Positions 8,704-18,225 of a stretch of 64,000 bases of DNA are shown here, one piece after another. A program made the position numbers and the translations under genes. Origin of the DNA: a bacterium (GTDB taxonomy: Bacteria > Acidobacteriota > Polarisedimenticolia > Polarisedimenticolales > Polarisedimenticolaceae); the NCBI GenBank assembly GCA_024226515.1, contig JAAELQ010000232.1, positions 29,987 to 93,986 on the forward strand, written 5' to 3'. The first letter of the stretch is position 1. Each line of letters starts with the position of its first letter. The notes beneath the pieces were generated by a model. It was not told the DNA's origin and made no database searches. It saw nothing but the letters and a program-made list of their open reading frames with translations.

Positions 8704-11700
8704 GTGAACATCTCGATCCCGTCCTCTGTCCGGTCCCGGCGCACGTGCGCCATCGTCGTTCTTGCCCTGATCTGTTCGCTCGCGGCCTCCGTCGTTTCGG
8801 CGGGCGAGGTGCGCTGGCGCAACGGTGGCGCCTCCCTGGCGCCACGGATGACGGGCCTCGAGGTGCAGGAGAAGCTGCAGCAGCTCGCCGGCCGTGAGAG
8901 CCGACGACGCGTGATCCTGCACTTCGACGGACCGCTCGACGAGGTCGGCAAGCGGGCACTGGAGCGCAGCGGGATCACCGTCCTCGACTACCTCGGCGAC
9001 AACGTCTGGTTCGCCGGCGTGGCCAAGAACGCCGACGTCGCGCGCGCCGTGGCCGACACGCGCCCGGCCGCGGTCGAGTCGATCCCGACCGTGCGCAAGC
9101 TGCACCCGGATCTGGCGGCGGGCATCGTGCGGCCGTGGTCGATCATCGGGCCGTCCGTGGAAGAGACGAAGGGCAAGCCCGAGCGTCCGGCCGGAGAGGC
9201 GACGGTCGCGGCCTACGTCCTGTTCCACCGGGATTTCGACGTGCAGCGCGACGCCGAGAGCGTCATCGCGCGGCACGGCGGGCAGATCCGCTCCAAGCTG
9301 AACAGCATCAACGGAGTGGTCGTTCACCTGCAGGCCGCGCGCATCCCGCAGCTGGCCGCCGAGGACGACGTGATGTACGTCGAGCCGCCCTTGCCGCGCT
9401 TCGACGAGATCAACGACGACAACCGGCCGCGCACGGGAGCCGACACCGCCAACCAGCCGCCGTACGGACTGGACGGCACGGGCGTGACCGTGATGGTCTA
9501 CGACGGTGGGCAGATGTTCGCGCACGGCGACTTCGCCGGACGCCTGACCGCAGGCGACACCGACGGAGTGTCCGACCACGCGACCCACGTCGGCGGAACG
9601 ATCGGCGGCGACGGAGCGGGCAGCGGCGGCCAGTACCGCGGCATGGCCCCCGGCGTCAGCATCGTCTCATACGGGTTCGAACAGGAAGGGGGCCTGCAGG
9701 AGGGCTTCCTCTACACCGACCCCGGCGACCTCGAGGCCGACTACACCGAGGCGATCACTGTCTTCGGTGCGGACATCTCGAACAACTCGATCGGCACGAA
9801 CACCGCGCCGAACGGCTTCCCCTGCGAGTGGGAGGGCAACTACGGCACGACCGGCGCCCTGATCGACTCGATCGTGGCCGGTGCGATCGGTGCGCCGTTC
9901 CGCATCGTCTGGGCCAACGGCAACGAGCGTCAGGGCTCGCAGCGCTGTGGCGCGACGTACGTCACGACGGCGCCGCCGGCGTGCGCCAAGAACCACATCA
10001 CGGTCGGCGCGCTGAACTCCAACGACGACTCGGTGACCGGGTTCACGTCGTGGGGTCCGTGCGACGACGGACGGATCAAGCCCGACATCTCGGCGCCCGG
10101 CTGTCAGAGCGACGGCGACAGCGGTGTCACGTCGACGAGCAGCGCCGGCGGCTACACCGTCAAGTGCGGCACGTCGATGGCCAGCCCGACCGTGACCGGC
10201 CTGGGTGCGTTGCTGCTGCAGCACTACCGGACGACGTTCCCCGGCCAGCCGGACTTCCGCAACTCCACGCTGAAGGCGGTGCTGGCGCAGACGGCCGTCG
10301 ACATCGAGGAGACCGGCCCGGACTACAAGTCGGGATACGGTTCGGTGCGCGTCGTTCCCGCGGCGGATCTGTTCACCGAGGAACGCTTCATCGAGCAGGA
10401 AGTGGCCCAGGGCGACGTGTACTCGTTCATCGTCTCGGTCGGCCCGACCGACACCGAGCTGAAGGTCACCGTGGCGTGGGACGATCCGTCGGGCACGCCG
10501 AACGTCGACCCCGTGCTGGTCAACGACCTCGACCTGCGTGTGATCGGCCCCGACAGCACGGTCCATCACCCGTGGACGCTGGATCCGGCGAACCCGTCGA
10601 CCCCGGCCGTGCGCAACCAGCGCGACGGCGTGAACAACATCGAGCAGGTCGTGATCGACGCGCCTGCTCCGGGCAGCTACCGCGTCGAGGTCGAGGGCTT
10701 CAACGTGGCCCAGGGTCCGACGCAGCCGTTCAGCGCCGCGGCATCGCCGACGCTGTTCAACTGCTCGTCGAAGGGCACGATCGCCGCGCGCGGCAACACG
10801 ATCGCCTGTGAGGCGTCGCTGGAGATCAGCGTCATCGACTGCGACCTCGACCTGGACTCGGGCATCTCCGAGACGATCGTCGTCCCGGTCGTCTCGACCA
10901 CCGACGGCTCCGGCGAGTCGCTCACCCTGACCGAGACCGCGCCCGAATCGGCCAACTTCGAGGGCCTGGTCACGGTCAGCGCCACCGAGGGCCCGGGATT
11001 GCTGCAGGTCGCGGAGGGCGACACGATCACGACGACCTACGTCGACGCGGACGACGGCGAGGGCAACTTCAACGTCGTCGTCACCGACGACCTGACCGTC
11101 GACTGCACCGCGCCCGAGACGCTATCGGTCGCGATCATCGAGATCATGCCGCGCGACGCGACCGTGCAGGTGACGCTCGACGAGCCGTCGCAGGTCACGC
11201 TGCACTACGGCGAGTCGTGCGCCGCGCTGACCGAGACCGTCGGCGGCGGGGCCAGCAACACGTTGCACGAGATCAACATCAGGGGCCTGACGGACGAGAC
11301 GTCGTACTGGTTCACCGTCGAGGCGACGGACCCGGCGGGCAACGTATCGACCGACGACAACGGCGGCGCGTGCTTCAACTTCGCGACGCCGGCGGTTCCG
11401 GACTTCTACACCGAGAGTTTCGTCGGCGGCTTCGACCTGGCCAACACCAGCATCACGTTCGTGCCGAACAACTCCGACGACTTCTATGCGCTGTGCGTCG
11501 AGTCTCAAGTTACCGTGCTGCCGACCGACCCCACGGGCGGCACCGACCTCGGCCTCGGGGACGACCCGGCGGGCTCGTTCACGCTCAGCGGCGGGGCCAG
11601 CGTCCTGCACTACGGTCAGGCGTACGACGAGATCTTCGTCGGCCCCAACGGCTTCGTCACGTTCGACGTCGGCGACAGCGACTACACCGAGACGCTCGAG

Positions 11701-13170
11701 GATCACTTCGACCAGCCGCGCATCGCGGCCCTGTGGGACGACCTGAACCCCAGCGCCGGCGGCAGCGTGAGCTGGCTGCAGCTGTCGGATCGCGCCGTGG
11801 TGACGTGGCAGGACGTGCCGGAGTACAGCGAGTCCAACAGCAACACGTTCCAGATCGAGATGTTCTTCGACGGAACGCTGCGCATCACCTGGCTGTCGAT
11901 CGACTCCGGCGACAACCTCGTCGGTCTCTCGGGCGGCCTGGGCATCGATCCGGACTTCCTGCCGACCGACCTGTCCGAGACCGGCGTGTGCAACCCGCGC
12001 GCGCCGTTCGCCAACGACATGGCGGTTCAGACGGGTGTCGACGCGCCGGTACAGGTCGCGCTGACGGCCAGCGACGACGGTCTGCCCGAGATCCCGGGGA
12101 TGCTGAGCTACGAGATCGTCGCGCTGCCGGTGTTCGGCAGTCTGGTCGACGACGGCACGGCAAGCCCGATCGTCTCGGTGCCCCACGCGTTGCAGCCGGG
12201 CGCCAACAGCGTCACCTACACGCCGGGCGCGGGCATGCAGGGGGCGGACTACTTCGACTTCCGCGCCAGCGACGGCGGCAGCGCCCCGGACGGCGGCACG
12301 TCCAACGACGGTACGGTGGGCGTGACGATCGGCGGCAGCCAGGGCCTGATCTACGACTTCCTCGTCGACGATCAGGATCCGGGCTGGACCGCGACCGGCG
12401 AGTGGGCGTTCGGCGCGCCGACGGGCGGCGGAACGCACGACGGCGACCCCGCGGGCGGTGCGACCGGCTCGAACGTCCTGGGCTACAACCTGAGCGGCGA
12501 CTACCCGAACAGCATGAGTATCGAGATGCTGACGTCCAAGGCGATCAACCTCACCGGACGGAGCGGCGTGCATCTCGAGTTCCAGCGCTGGCTCGGAATC
12601 GAGAGCTCCACCTACGACCACGCCACCGTCCAGGTCAGCAACAATGAAGTCGACTGGACCACCGTCTGGGATCACAGCGGCGGCGCGCTGAGCGAGAGCG
12701 CCTGGTCGGCGCAGAGCTACGACATCTCCGCGGTGGCCGACAACCAGCCGGCGGTGTTGCTGCGCTGGACGATGGGAACCTCGGACGGCTCGGTGACCTA
12801 TCCCGGATGGAACATCGACGACATCCGCATCCTCGGCGACCAGCCGTCGCCGTGCTTCCAGCCGCCCGTCGACGTGCCGAACCTGATCCTGCTCTCGGAC
12901 AAGCAGACGCTGAGCTGGGATGCGTCGGCCTATGCCGGCGGCAACCCGCCGCTGTACGACGTGCTGCGCGCGGACTCGGCAACAGGGTTCGGCCTGGCGT
13001 TCTGTGTCGAGTCCGACGACGGAGTCGACACGCAGGCCGTGGACGTCGACGACCCGGCCGTGGGCGCGACGCGCTACTACCTGATTCGCGCAGAGAACGA
13101 CTGCGGGCCCGGAACGCTGGGACAGAACTCTGCCGGCGCCCAGCGCAGCGGACTCGACTGCACTCCGTGA
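8704..13170 (+). CDS. Secreted subtilisin-like (S8) serine protease, multidomain
   Basis: 1488 residues. GTG start with AAGGTGA ribosome site (8694-8700); signal peptide of about 35 residues ending VVSAGEV. The S8 triad is visible: D267 (VMVYDGGQ), H295 (HATHVGG) and S491 (GTSMASP). A prodomain of about 200 residues precedes it. After the catalytic domain come beta-sandwich-like regions, including a P-domain-like stretch with DLDLRVIGP, repeats of an SxTLTETxPxSxxFEG type, an NIDO-like GFVTFDVGDSDYTET region, and a C-terminal FN3-like module (YYLIRAENDCGPGTLG). Predicted extracellular endopeptidase. Own promoter; a strong hairpin follows the stop codon. Confidence 0.93.
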   Translation: MNISIPSSVRSRRTCAIVVLALICSLAASVVSAGEVRWRNGGASLAPRMTGLEVQEKLQQLAGRESRRRVILHFDGPLDEVGKRALERSGITVLDYLGDNVWFAGVAKNADVARAVADTRPAAVESIPTVRKLHPDLAAGIVRPWSIIGPSVEETKGKPERPAGEATVAAYVLFHRDFDVQRDAESVIARHGGQIRSKLNSINGVVVHLQAARIPQLAAEDDVMYVEPPLPRFDEINDDNRPRTGADTANQPPYGLDGTGVTVMVYDGGQMFAHGDFAGRLTAGDTDGVSDHATHVGGTIGGDGAGSGGQYRGMAPGVSIVSYGFEQEGGLQEGFLYTDPGDLEADYTEAITVFGADISNNSIGTNTAPNGFPCEWEGNYGTTGALIDSIVAGAIGAPFRIVWANGNERQGSQRCGATYVTTAPPACAKNHITVGALNSNDDSVTGFTSWGPCDDGRIKPDISAPGCQSDGDSGVTSTSSAGGYTVKCGTSMASPTVTGLGALLLQHYRTTFPGQPDFRNSTLKAVLAQTAVDIEETGPDYKSGYGSVRVVPAADLFTEERFIEQEVAQGDVYSFIVSVGPTDTELKVTVAWDDPSGTPNVDPVLVNDLDLRVIGPDSTVHHPWTLDPANPSTPAVRNQRDGVNNIEQVVIDAPAPGSYRVEVEGFNVAQGPTQPFSAAASPTLFNCSSKGTIAARGNTIACEASLEISVIDCDLDLDSGISETIVVPVVSTTDGSGESLTLTETAPESANFEGLVTVSATEGPGLLQVAEGDTITTTYVDADDGEGNFNVVVTDDLTVDCTAPETLSVAIIEIMPRDATVQVTLDEPSQVTLHYGESCAALTETVGGGASNTLHEINIRGLTDETSYWFTVEATDPAGNVSTDDNGGACFNFATPAVPDFYTESFVGGFDLANTSITFVPNNSDDFYALCVESQVTVLPTDPTGGTDLGLGDDPAGSFTLSGGASVLHYGQAYDEIFVGPNGFVTFDVGDSDYTETLEDHFDQPRIAALWDDLNPSAGGSVSWLQLSDRAVVTWQDVPEYSESNSNTFQIEMFFDGTLRITWLSIDSGDNLVGLSGGLGIDPDFLPTDLSETGVCNPRAPFANDMAVQTGVDAPVQVALTASDDGLPEIPGMLSYEIVALPVFGSLVDDGTASPIVSVPHALQPGANSVTYTPGAGMQGADYFDFRASDGGSAPDGGTSNDGTVGVTIGGSQGLIYDFLVDDQDPGWTATGEWAFGAPTGGGTHDGDPAGGATGSNVLGYNLSGDYPNSMSIEMLTSKAINLTGRSGVHLEFQRWLGIESSTYDHATVQVSNNEVDWTTVWDHSGGALSESAWSAQSYDISAVADNQPAVLLRWTMGTSDGSVTYPGWNIDDIRILGDQPSPCFQPPVDVPNLILLSDKQTLSWDASAYAGGNPPLYDVLRADSATGFGLAFCVESDDGVDTQAVDVDDPAVGATRYYLIRAENDCGPGTLGQNSAGAQRSGLDCTP

Positions 13171-13174
13171 TCGA

Positions 13175-13209
13175 AGGCGGGCCCGGGGCAGCGTCTCCCG
13201 GGCCCGCCT
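13175..13209 (+). terminator. Terminator-like hairpin after the subtilase
   Basis: A perfect 13-bp stem (AGGCGGGCCCGGG with CCCGGGCCCGCCT) around a 9-nt loop begins 5 bases after the subtilase stop. There is no T-tract, as is common in high-GC genomes, so termination is inferred from position and stability. Confidence 0.6.
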
Positions 13210-13215
13210 CAGCAG

Positions 13216-13244
13216 TTGACGCTGATAGGACCGTCGGCTAACGT
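13216..13244 (+). promoter_or_regulatory. Candidate promoter for trpS
   Basis: TTGACG (13216-13221), a 17-bp spacer and TAACGT (13239-13244). The -35 is good and the -10 weak. It would give a leader of about 24 nt containing the GAGA ribosome site of trpS. Confidence 0.35.
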
Positions 13245-13274
13245 CTCGGTTCGATTCACCGAAAAGAGACGACC

Positions 13275-14252
13275 ATGCGCATCCTCTCCGGCGTGCAGCC
13301 GACGGGCAAGCTTCACCTGGGCAACTACTTCGGCGCCGTGCGCCAGCACGTCGAGTTGCAAAAAGAAGTCGGCGCGGACTGCTTCTACTTCATCGCCGAC
13401 TATCACGCGCTGACGACGATTCAGGATGCAGCAACGTTGCGCGAGCACAGTCTCGACGTCACGCTGACCTACCTCGCCCTGGGACTCGACCCGGAACGTT
13501 CCGTGTTCTACCGCCAGAGCGACGTCCCCGAGGTGACCGAGCTGACCTGGATGCTGTCTGCCGTCAGCGGCATGGGCCTGCTCGAGCGGGCGCACTCGTA
13601 CAAGGACAAGACCGCGAAGGGCATCAAGCCCTCGGTGGGGCTGTTCGTCTATCCGGTGCTGATGGCGTCGGACATCCTCATCGTCAAGTCCGACATCGTT
13701 CCCGTGGGCCAGGATCAGCAGCAGCACGTCGAGATGGCGCAGGACATGGCGACGTCGTTCAACGCCGCGTTCGGCCGCGAGGTGCTCGTCCGACCCGAGT
13801 GCCGACTCTCGGCGACGCCGAAGGTGCCCGGAACCGACGGGGCGAAAATGTCGAAGAGCTACAACAACATCATCGAGATCTTCGAGTCCGGCAAGGCGCT
13901 GAAGAAGAACGTGATGGGCATCAAGACGTCCTCGGTCAACATGGGCGACCCACTGCCGACCGACGGCGACACGGTCCTCGAGCTGTACAAGCTGTTCGCG
14001 TCGGCCGACGAGCTGGCCGAGATGGAACAGGACTACCGCAAGGGCGCGATCGGCTACGGCGACGCCAAGAAACGTCTGCTGGCCAAGGTCGACGCCTACT
14101 TCGCGCCTGCGCGCGAGAGGCGCGAGAAGCTGCTCGCCGATCTGTCCTACGTCGAGGACGTGTTGCGCGACGGCGCCCGCCGTGCCGGCGAGGTGACGCG
14201 GGCCACGATCGACGAGTGCCGCGAGGTCACCGGCTTCGGCAGGATCCGCTAG
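13275..14252 (+). CDS. trpS: Tryptophanyl-tRNA synthetase
   Basis: 325 residues, the usual size for bacterial TrpRS. It charges tRNA-Trp with tryptophan using ATP, in the cytoplasm. Class I signatures are clear: GKLHLGN with HLGN at 14-17 (HIGH motif) and KMSKS at 191-195. The start ATG has a purine-rich GAAAAGAGACG upstream. It lies between a terminator-like hairpin and a convergent peptidase gene only 4 bp from its stop, so it is probably a single-gene unit. Confidence 0.97.
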   Translation: MRILSGVQPTGKLHLGNYFGAVRQHVELQKEVGADCFYFIADYHALTTIQDAATLREHSLDVTLTYLALGLDPERSVFYRQSDVPEVTELTWMLSAVSGMGLLERAHSYKDKTAKGIKPSVGLFVYPVLMASDILIVKSDIVPVGQDQQQHVEMAQDMATSFNAAFGREVLVRPECRLSATPKVPGTDGAKMSKSYNNIIEIFESGKALKKNVMGIKTSSVNMGDPLPTDGDTVLELYKLFASADELAEMEQDYRKGAIGYGDAKKRLLAKVDAYFAPARERREKLLADLSYVEDVLRDGARRAGEVTRATIDECREVTGFGRIR

Positions 14253-14256
14253 CGCC

Positions 14257-15570
14257 CTACTTCGACGACCGGATCAGCTCCAGTGCTTTCTCGATGACGG
14301 GGTCGCCGCCGTCGAACTGCTCCTGGGTCGCTTTCACCTCGACGTCGGGAGCGATGCCCTCGCCCTCGAACTCGCGCCCCTCGGCGTCCATCGCCTTCCA
14401 GCGCGGCAGGTAGACGCGGACGCCGTTGGCCAGGTCGTAGGCCTGCGGGTTGCCGGAGCGACCGTTGGTCGCCGACCCGACGGTCTTGCTGCCGGGGACG
14501 GTGCGCAGCATCAGGACCGAGGCCTCGGCGCTGCTCGTCGTCAGCTCGCCCTGCAGCACGACCAGCCGGCCTTCGTAGCGGCGGGGCCCCTTGCGTGGAT
14601 TCAGCGTTCTTTCGTTGACCCTGGACCAGCCCTTCTTCGCATCCGGGTCGCGCAGGACGCTCTTGGCGTAGACGGCCGGCTCGGAGACGAAGCGTCCCGC
14701 GAAGTGCCGCGCGAGCTTCTCGTCACCGCCGGTGTTGGCGCGTAGATCGACGATGATCCCGGGCGCGTCGAGCATCCCGTCGATCACGTCGTCCAGGACG
14801 TCCAACTCCCGCGCGCGGTGGTTGCTCCAGGAACGGATCAGCACGTAGCCCACGCCGTCCTCGAAGCGACCGCTGGCCACGGTGCGGTTGTGCAGCTCCA
14901 GCTGCGAAACGGCGGCGCGGATTCCCGAGATCTTGAAGTTGGTCTCGACGCGGTTGCGCTTGGTGCCGTAACGGCGCCCGCCCGCCTCGAGCCAGATGTG
15001 CATGTCGTCCGCGGCCGTCAGCAGCGTGGCCGCCGTGGTGGCGAACGCCTGCGCGTCGGCAGCGTTCTCCAGCGCTTCGCGGTGCTTCTTGAACTCCGCG
15101 TCCCAGTTCTTGACCACGCGGTCGCGATACGAGTAACGATCCTGGATCAGTCGCCGCAGGTGATCGACGACGCGGAGATTCTCTTCCTCGGCGCTCAGCG
15201 GCTTGCCGGAGGTCTTGAAGCGCAGCTCGTAACCCGCGGCGGGCGTTCCGTCGACGCTCTTGAAGCCTTCCCCGCTTCCGGTGTTGATCCCCACGAAGTA
15301 CTCGGTGCCCGGCTGCAACGAGACGGCCAGCACGCACGTCCGATCGTCGGCCCACAGCACCTTGCCCGACAGCTCGGGGAAGCGGCCCGCTCCCTCCATG
15401 AAGCTGTAGTCCTCGCCCATCGGGGTGTCGAACACGACGCGGACCTCTCTCAACCCCGGGTCGACGCCCTTGGCGCCGTTCTCCGGTGTGACCTGGACCA
15501 CGCGCGGGGCCTCGGCCACCGCGAGCGAGATCGAAAGCGCCAACACGATCGTCGAAACGAAGATTCTCAC
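14257..15570 (-). CDS. Secreted S41-family (C-terminal processing-like) serine peptidase
   Basis: 437 residues. The N-terminal hydrophobic segment (VRIFVSTIVLALSISLAVAEA) is a signal peptide. Residues about 20-110 look like a Big_5-type Ig domain (VTPENGAKGVDP), the rest like the S41 fold: IIVDLRANTGGDEKLARHF, the nucleophile region TTSSAEASVLML, and SATNGRSGNPQAYDL. No PDZ domain is obvious. The GTG start overlaps the TGA of the upstream DUF4003-like gene in the sequence GTGA (15567-15570), which fixes the start and implies translational coupling. Likely a periplasmic or extracellular protease of unknown substrate. Confidence 0.85.
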   Translation of the reverse strand: MRIFVSTIVLALSISLAVAEAPRVVQVTPENGAKGVDPGLREVRVVFDTPMGEDYSFMEGAGRFPELSGKVLWADDRTCVLAVSLQPGTEYFVGINTGSGEGFKSVDGTPAAGYELRFKTSGKPLSAEEENLRVVDHLRRLIQDRYSYRDRVVKNWDAEFKKHREALENAADAQAFATTAATLLTAADDMHIWLEAGGRRYGTKRNRVETNFKISGIRAAVSQLELHNRTVASGRFEDGVGYVLIRSWSNHRARELDVLDDVIDGMLDAPGIIVDLRANTGGDEKLARHFAGRFVSEPAVYAKSVLRDPDAKKGWSRVNERTLNPRKGPRRYEGRLVVLQGELTTSSAEASVLMLRTVPGSKTVGSATNGRSGNPQAYDLANGVRVYLPRWKAMDAEGREFEGEGIAPDVEVKATQEQFDGGDPVIEKALELIRSSK

Positions 15571-16550
15571 CCTGCTGCTCCTGCGCTGGCCGCCGTCGTC
15601 GCGGCGGCGACCGCCGCCATCGTCGCGGCCTGCTGCGCGTCCAGAATGGCCTGCAGCGAGCGCAGCAACGAGAGGTCGCCCGCCCCGCCGGCCTCGGCCC
15701 GTGCGGCATCCTCGCCGATGGCGATGCCCGTCGCCAGCGCGAATGCGATTTCCTTGTCCGGTCGCGGCCGCGCGGCGCGCAGCCGATCGCGATAATCGAG
15801 CACCCGGCCGACCAGCGCCGCCGGTCGCGAGGAGGTCAGTGTCAGCACCGCCGTCTCGTCGTAGCGCGACGTGCGGATCTTCTCGCCGCGCTGATCGAAG
15901 ACCTCGACGAGGCGGCTGAAGCGCCGCACCGCATCGTCGACGCCGCGCGGATCGACGGAGAGCAGTTGCGAGACGAGCTGCAGCGGGTTGCCGCGCCGGA
16001 AGCCTACCTCGCGCAGGCGCTGATACGCACGCTCGACGTTCAGCGCGATCGACTCGACCGACTCGTCCCGCACGGCGTGGATCGCCGCCGCCGGCAGGTC
16101 GTCCGCTCCCGTGAGCCACCGATGGTCGCGCCGCCAGCGCTCGTAGATCTCTTCCATTCGTCTGAACGTGGGAGCGGTCGTCGCCGCAGCATCGTCCTGT
16201 AGTGTCAGCAGCAGGGCCGCGAACATCGCGTGGGTCCGATTGCGCGGGAGCTTGTAACGGCGTAACGCCTCCCGCGTCTTCGTGACGCGCGCGTGCACGC
16301 GACCCGGGTCGAGCTCGCGGCGCAGGATCATCGCGGCGACGACGTAGCGCACCTCGGAGTTCAACGGGCCGAACCACCCGGCGCGGCGCCGCAGCTCCGC
16401 AGCCACGCCCTCCAGCTCGTCGAACGGCTGCTCGAGGCGCAACGTCGCCAGCGTCAACGCCGCGAAGCGCATCACGAGCATGTTGGTGCTCCAGCGCTTG
16501 CGCCGCCGCAGCGTCTCGAACGTCTCCAGATAGGTCGTAACCGGATCCAA
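15567..16550 (-). CDS. DUF4003-like alpha-helical protein
   Basis: 327 residues, cytoplasmic by appearance (no signal peptide, many Arg/Leu helices). The pattern of helices with RAGWFGPLNSEVRYVVAAMILRR resembles the DUF4003 family; function is unknown. The C-terminus is an Ala-rich low-complexity tail. The ATG at 16550 is preceded by a strong GGGGGAGGAC ribosome site. First gene of a two-gene unit coupled by a 4-base overlap to the secreted S41 peptidase, so the two probably work in the same process. Confidence 0.7.
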   Translation of the reverse strand: MDPVTTYLETFETLRRRKRWSTNMLVMRFAALTLATLRLEQPFDELEGVAAELRRRAGWFGPLNSEVRYVVAAMILRRELDPGRVHARVTKTREALRRYKLPRNRTHAMFAALLLTLQDDAAATTAPTFRRMEEIYERWRRDHRWLTGADDLPAAAIHAVRDESVESIALNVERAYQRLREVGFRRGNPLQLVSQLLSVDPRGVDDAVRRFSRLVEVFDQRGEKIRTSRYDETAVLTLTSSRPAALVGRVLDYRDRLRAARPRPDKEIAFALATGIAIGEDAARAEAGGAGDLSLLRSLQAILDAQQAATMAAVAAATTAASAGAAG

Positions 16551-16593
16551 TGTCCTCCCCCGTGCTCGGCTCTCTACAGTACGACCAAAAGCG

Positions 16594-17175
16594 CTACAGA
16601 CCCAGGAACCGTTCGACCCGACCGATCCACTCGGCGACGTGCGGCCGCGCCGCGAGGTCGAAGCCGCCCTCGTCGGCCCAGCGCGTGTAGGCCACCAGCG
16701 ACAGGTCGGCGACCGTCGGTGAGTCGCCCGCGAACCACGGCGCCTCCGCGAGACGCCCGTCCATCACGTCGAGAGCGGTATTGCCCCGCTCGACCTTCTG
16801 CGGGTCCAGCTCGGCGTCCGTCATCCCTTTGAACACCTTCAGAAAGCGACAGACGGCGATGTACGGTTCATGGCTGTACTGCTCCCAGAACAGCCACTGG
16901 TGCACCTGCGCCAGCCGCCAGGGGTCGTCGGGGACCAGATCGGAGTCGCGAGCCAGGTGGAGCAGGATCGCGTTGGACTGGCTCAGCACCCGGCCGTCGT
17001 CGAACTGCACGATCGGGATCTGACCCACCGGGTTGAGCTTCAGGTACCAGTCCTGGCGCGTCTCGAGCTCGGCGCTGTTGACCTCGACCCACTCGTAGTC
17101 CAGCCCGAGACGGTCGGCGACGAAGCGCACCTTGAGACAGTTGCCCGACCGATCCCACCCGTAGATCTTCATCAT
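16594..17175 (-). CDS. Glutathione S-transferase family protein
   Basis: 193 residues. The N-terminal thioredoxin-like domain shows the GSH-binding pattern LNPVGQIPIVQFDDGRVLSQSNAIL (cis-Pro and the S of QSNAI), and the C-terminal all-helical domain shows APWFAGDSPTVADLSLVAYTRWA. Predicted cytosolic conjugation or peroxide detoxification enzyme; substrate not predictable. Two adjacent ATGs (17175 and 17172) could start it. Single gene between the DUF4003-like gene and a membrane protein gene. Confidence 0.9.
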   Translation of the reverse strand: MMKIYGWDRSGNCLKVRFVADRLGLDYEWVEVNSAELETRQDWYLKLNPVGQIPIVQFDDGRVLSQSNAILLHLARDSDLVPDDPWRLAQVHQWLFWEQYSHEPYIAVCRFLKVFKGMTDAELDPQKVERGNTALDVMDGRLAEAPWFAGDSPTVADLSLVAYTRWADEGGFDLAARPHVAEWIGRVERFLGL

Positions 17176-17234
17176 CGGTGCCTCCCCCGGCGCCGACGGG
17201 CGCCGCTGGAGACTCTATCGCACGCAGGAGACGA

Positions 17235-18071
17235 CTACACGTCGATCCGTGGACCGGACTCCGACTCTCGCGGTACGGGAAACGGCAGGACCTCGCCGTC
17301 GCCCAGCGGGTCGCCCGCTCCGTCGACCTCCCGCTCGAGTTGCTGCAGCGTCGCGTCGAGGTCGCGTCGGTCGCGGTCGCGGCTCGCGCGGTGTAGCCGG
17401 TACGAGCCCGCGATCGTGGTCACGGCAGCCAGGCCGATCAGCAGGCCGAACGCCCCGACCGTGGCGACGAAGAACACCAGGCCGAACGCGACCAGCGCGC
17501 TGGTCAGCGTCGACGTGGCCGTCCACAGTCCGCTGCGGCGCCAGGTGTCGAAGAAGCCGCGGCCGCTGCTGACGCGGATCGCGGTCGCGACCAGCAGCGT
17601 GTTGACGAGGAAAAACGACCCGGCGGCGGCCAGCAGCGCGAGCACGCCGGTTGAGGCGCCCGGTCCGGGCAGCACGTCGGCCAGGCCGACCCAGGTCCAC
17701 GCGGCGGCCGAGGCGGCAAGCACCGTCGTTCCCAGGTTGAACGCCGTACGAATCGAGAGCGGTCTGCGGTCGGGACCGACGAGGGCTCCCACGGTCGACA
17801 GGGCCGCGACCAGCGGTGCCGCGAGCGGCCCGACGGCGATCAGCGAGCTGAAGACGAACGCGTCGCCGGGCGTGGCCTGGATGTTCAACCGTGGGATGCG
17901 TACCGACATCGACCCGGCGATCGCCGCAAGGAGGCTCGACACGAGAAGCATGTCGGCGGATGCCGCCAGTCCGGTTCGAGGCAGCGCGGCGGCAGACAGG
18001 ACACCCACGGCGCACACGGTGAGCGTGAGCACTCGTAGCGTCGTTGAGCTTGTCCCGTTAGTCGCCATCAT
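17235..18071 (-). CDS. Polytopic membrane protein resembling the sensor half of HD-GYP/GGDEF proteins
   Basis: 278 residues with about eight hydrophobic segments, then a charged C-terminal tail rich in Arg/Asp (RASRDRDRRDLDATLQQLER). The pattern SVRIPRLNIQATPGDAFVFSSLIAVGPLAAPLVAALSTVGAL resembles N-terminal membrane sensor regions found fused to HD or GGDEF output domains in other bacteria, but here no output domain follows. Tandem ATGs at 18071 and 18068. Function unknown; assignment rests on pattern resemblance only. Confidence 0.6.
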   Translation of the reverse strand: MMATNGTSSTTLRVLTLTVCAVGVLSAAALPRTGLAASADMLLVSSLLAAIAGSMSVRIPRLNIQATPGDAFVFSSLIAVGPLAAPLVAALSTVGALVGPDRRPLSIRTAFNLGTTVLAASAAAWTWVGLADVLPGPGASTGVLALLAAAGSFFLVNTLLVATAIRVSSGRGFFDTWRRSGLWTATSTLTSALVAFGLVFFVATVGAFGLLIGLAAVTTIAGSYRLHRASRDRDRRDLDATLQQLEREVDGAGDPLGDGEVLPFPVPRESESGPRIDV

Positions 18072-18225
18072 CACCGTCTTGCGCCCCGGACGCGGGCCGA
18101 CCACCCGCGGTTCGAGGACCGCGCCGTTGTTCTTTTCAACTCCTGTGCCAGGTCGGAGCAGCGCGATCCGCAGGACTTTTACGGATTCCGCACGGAGAGT
18201 GTTCGGACGCGTGACGGTTTCTGCG

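Noticed and set aside
13245..13264. GGTTCGATTC resembling a tRNA T-loop before trpS
   Set aside because: No acceptor, D or anticodon stems can be drawn around it; it lies in the trpS leader.
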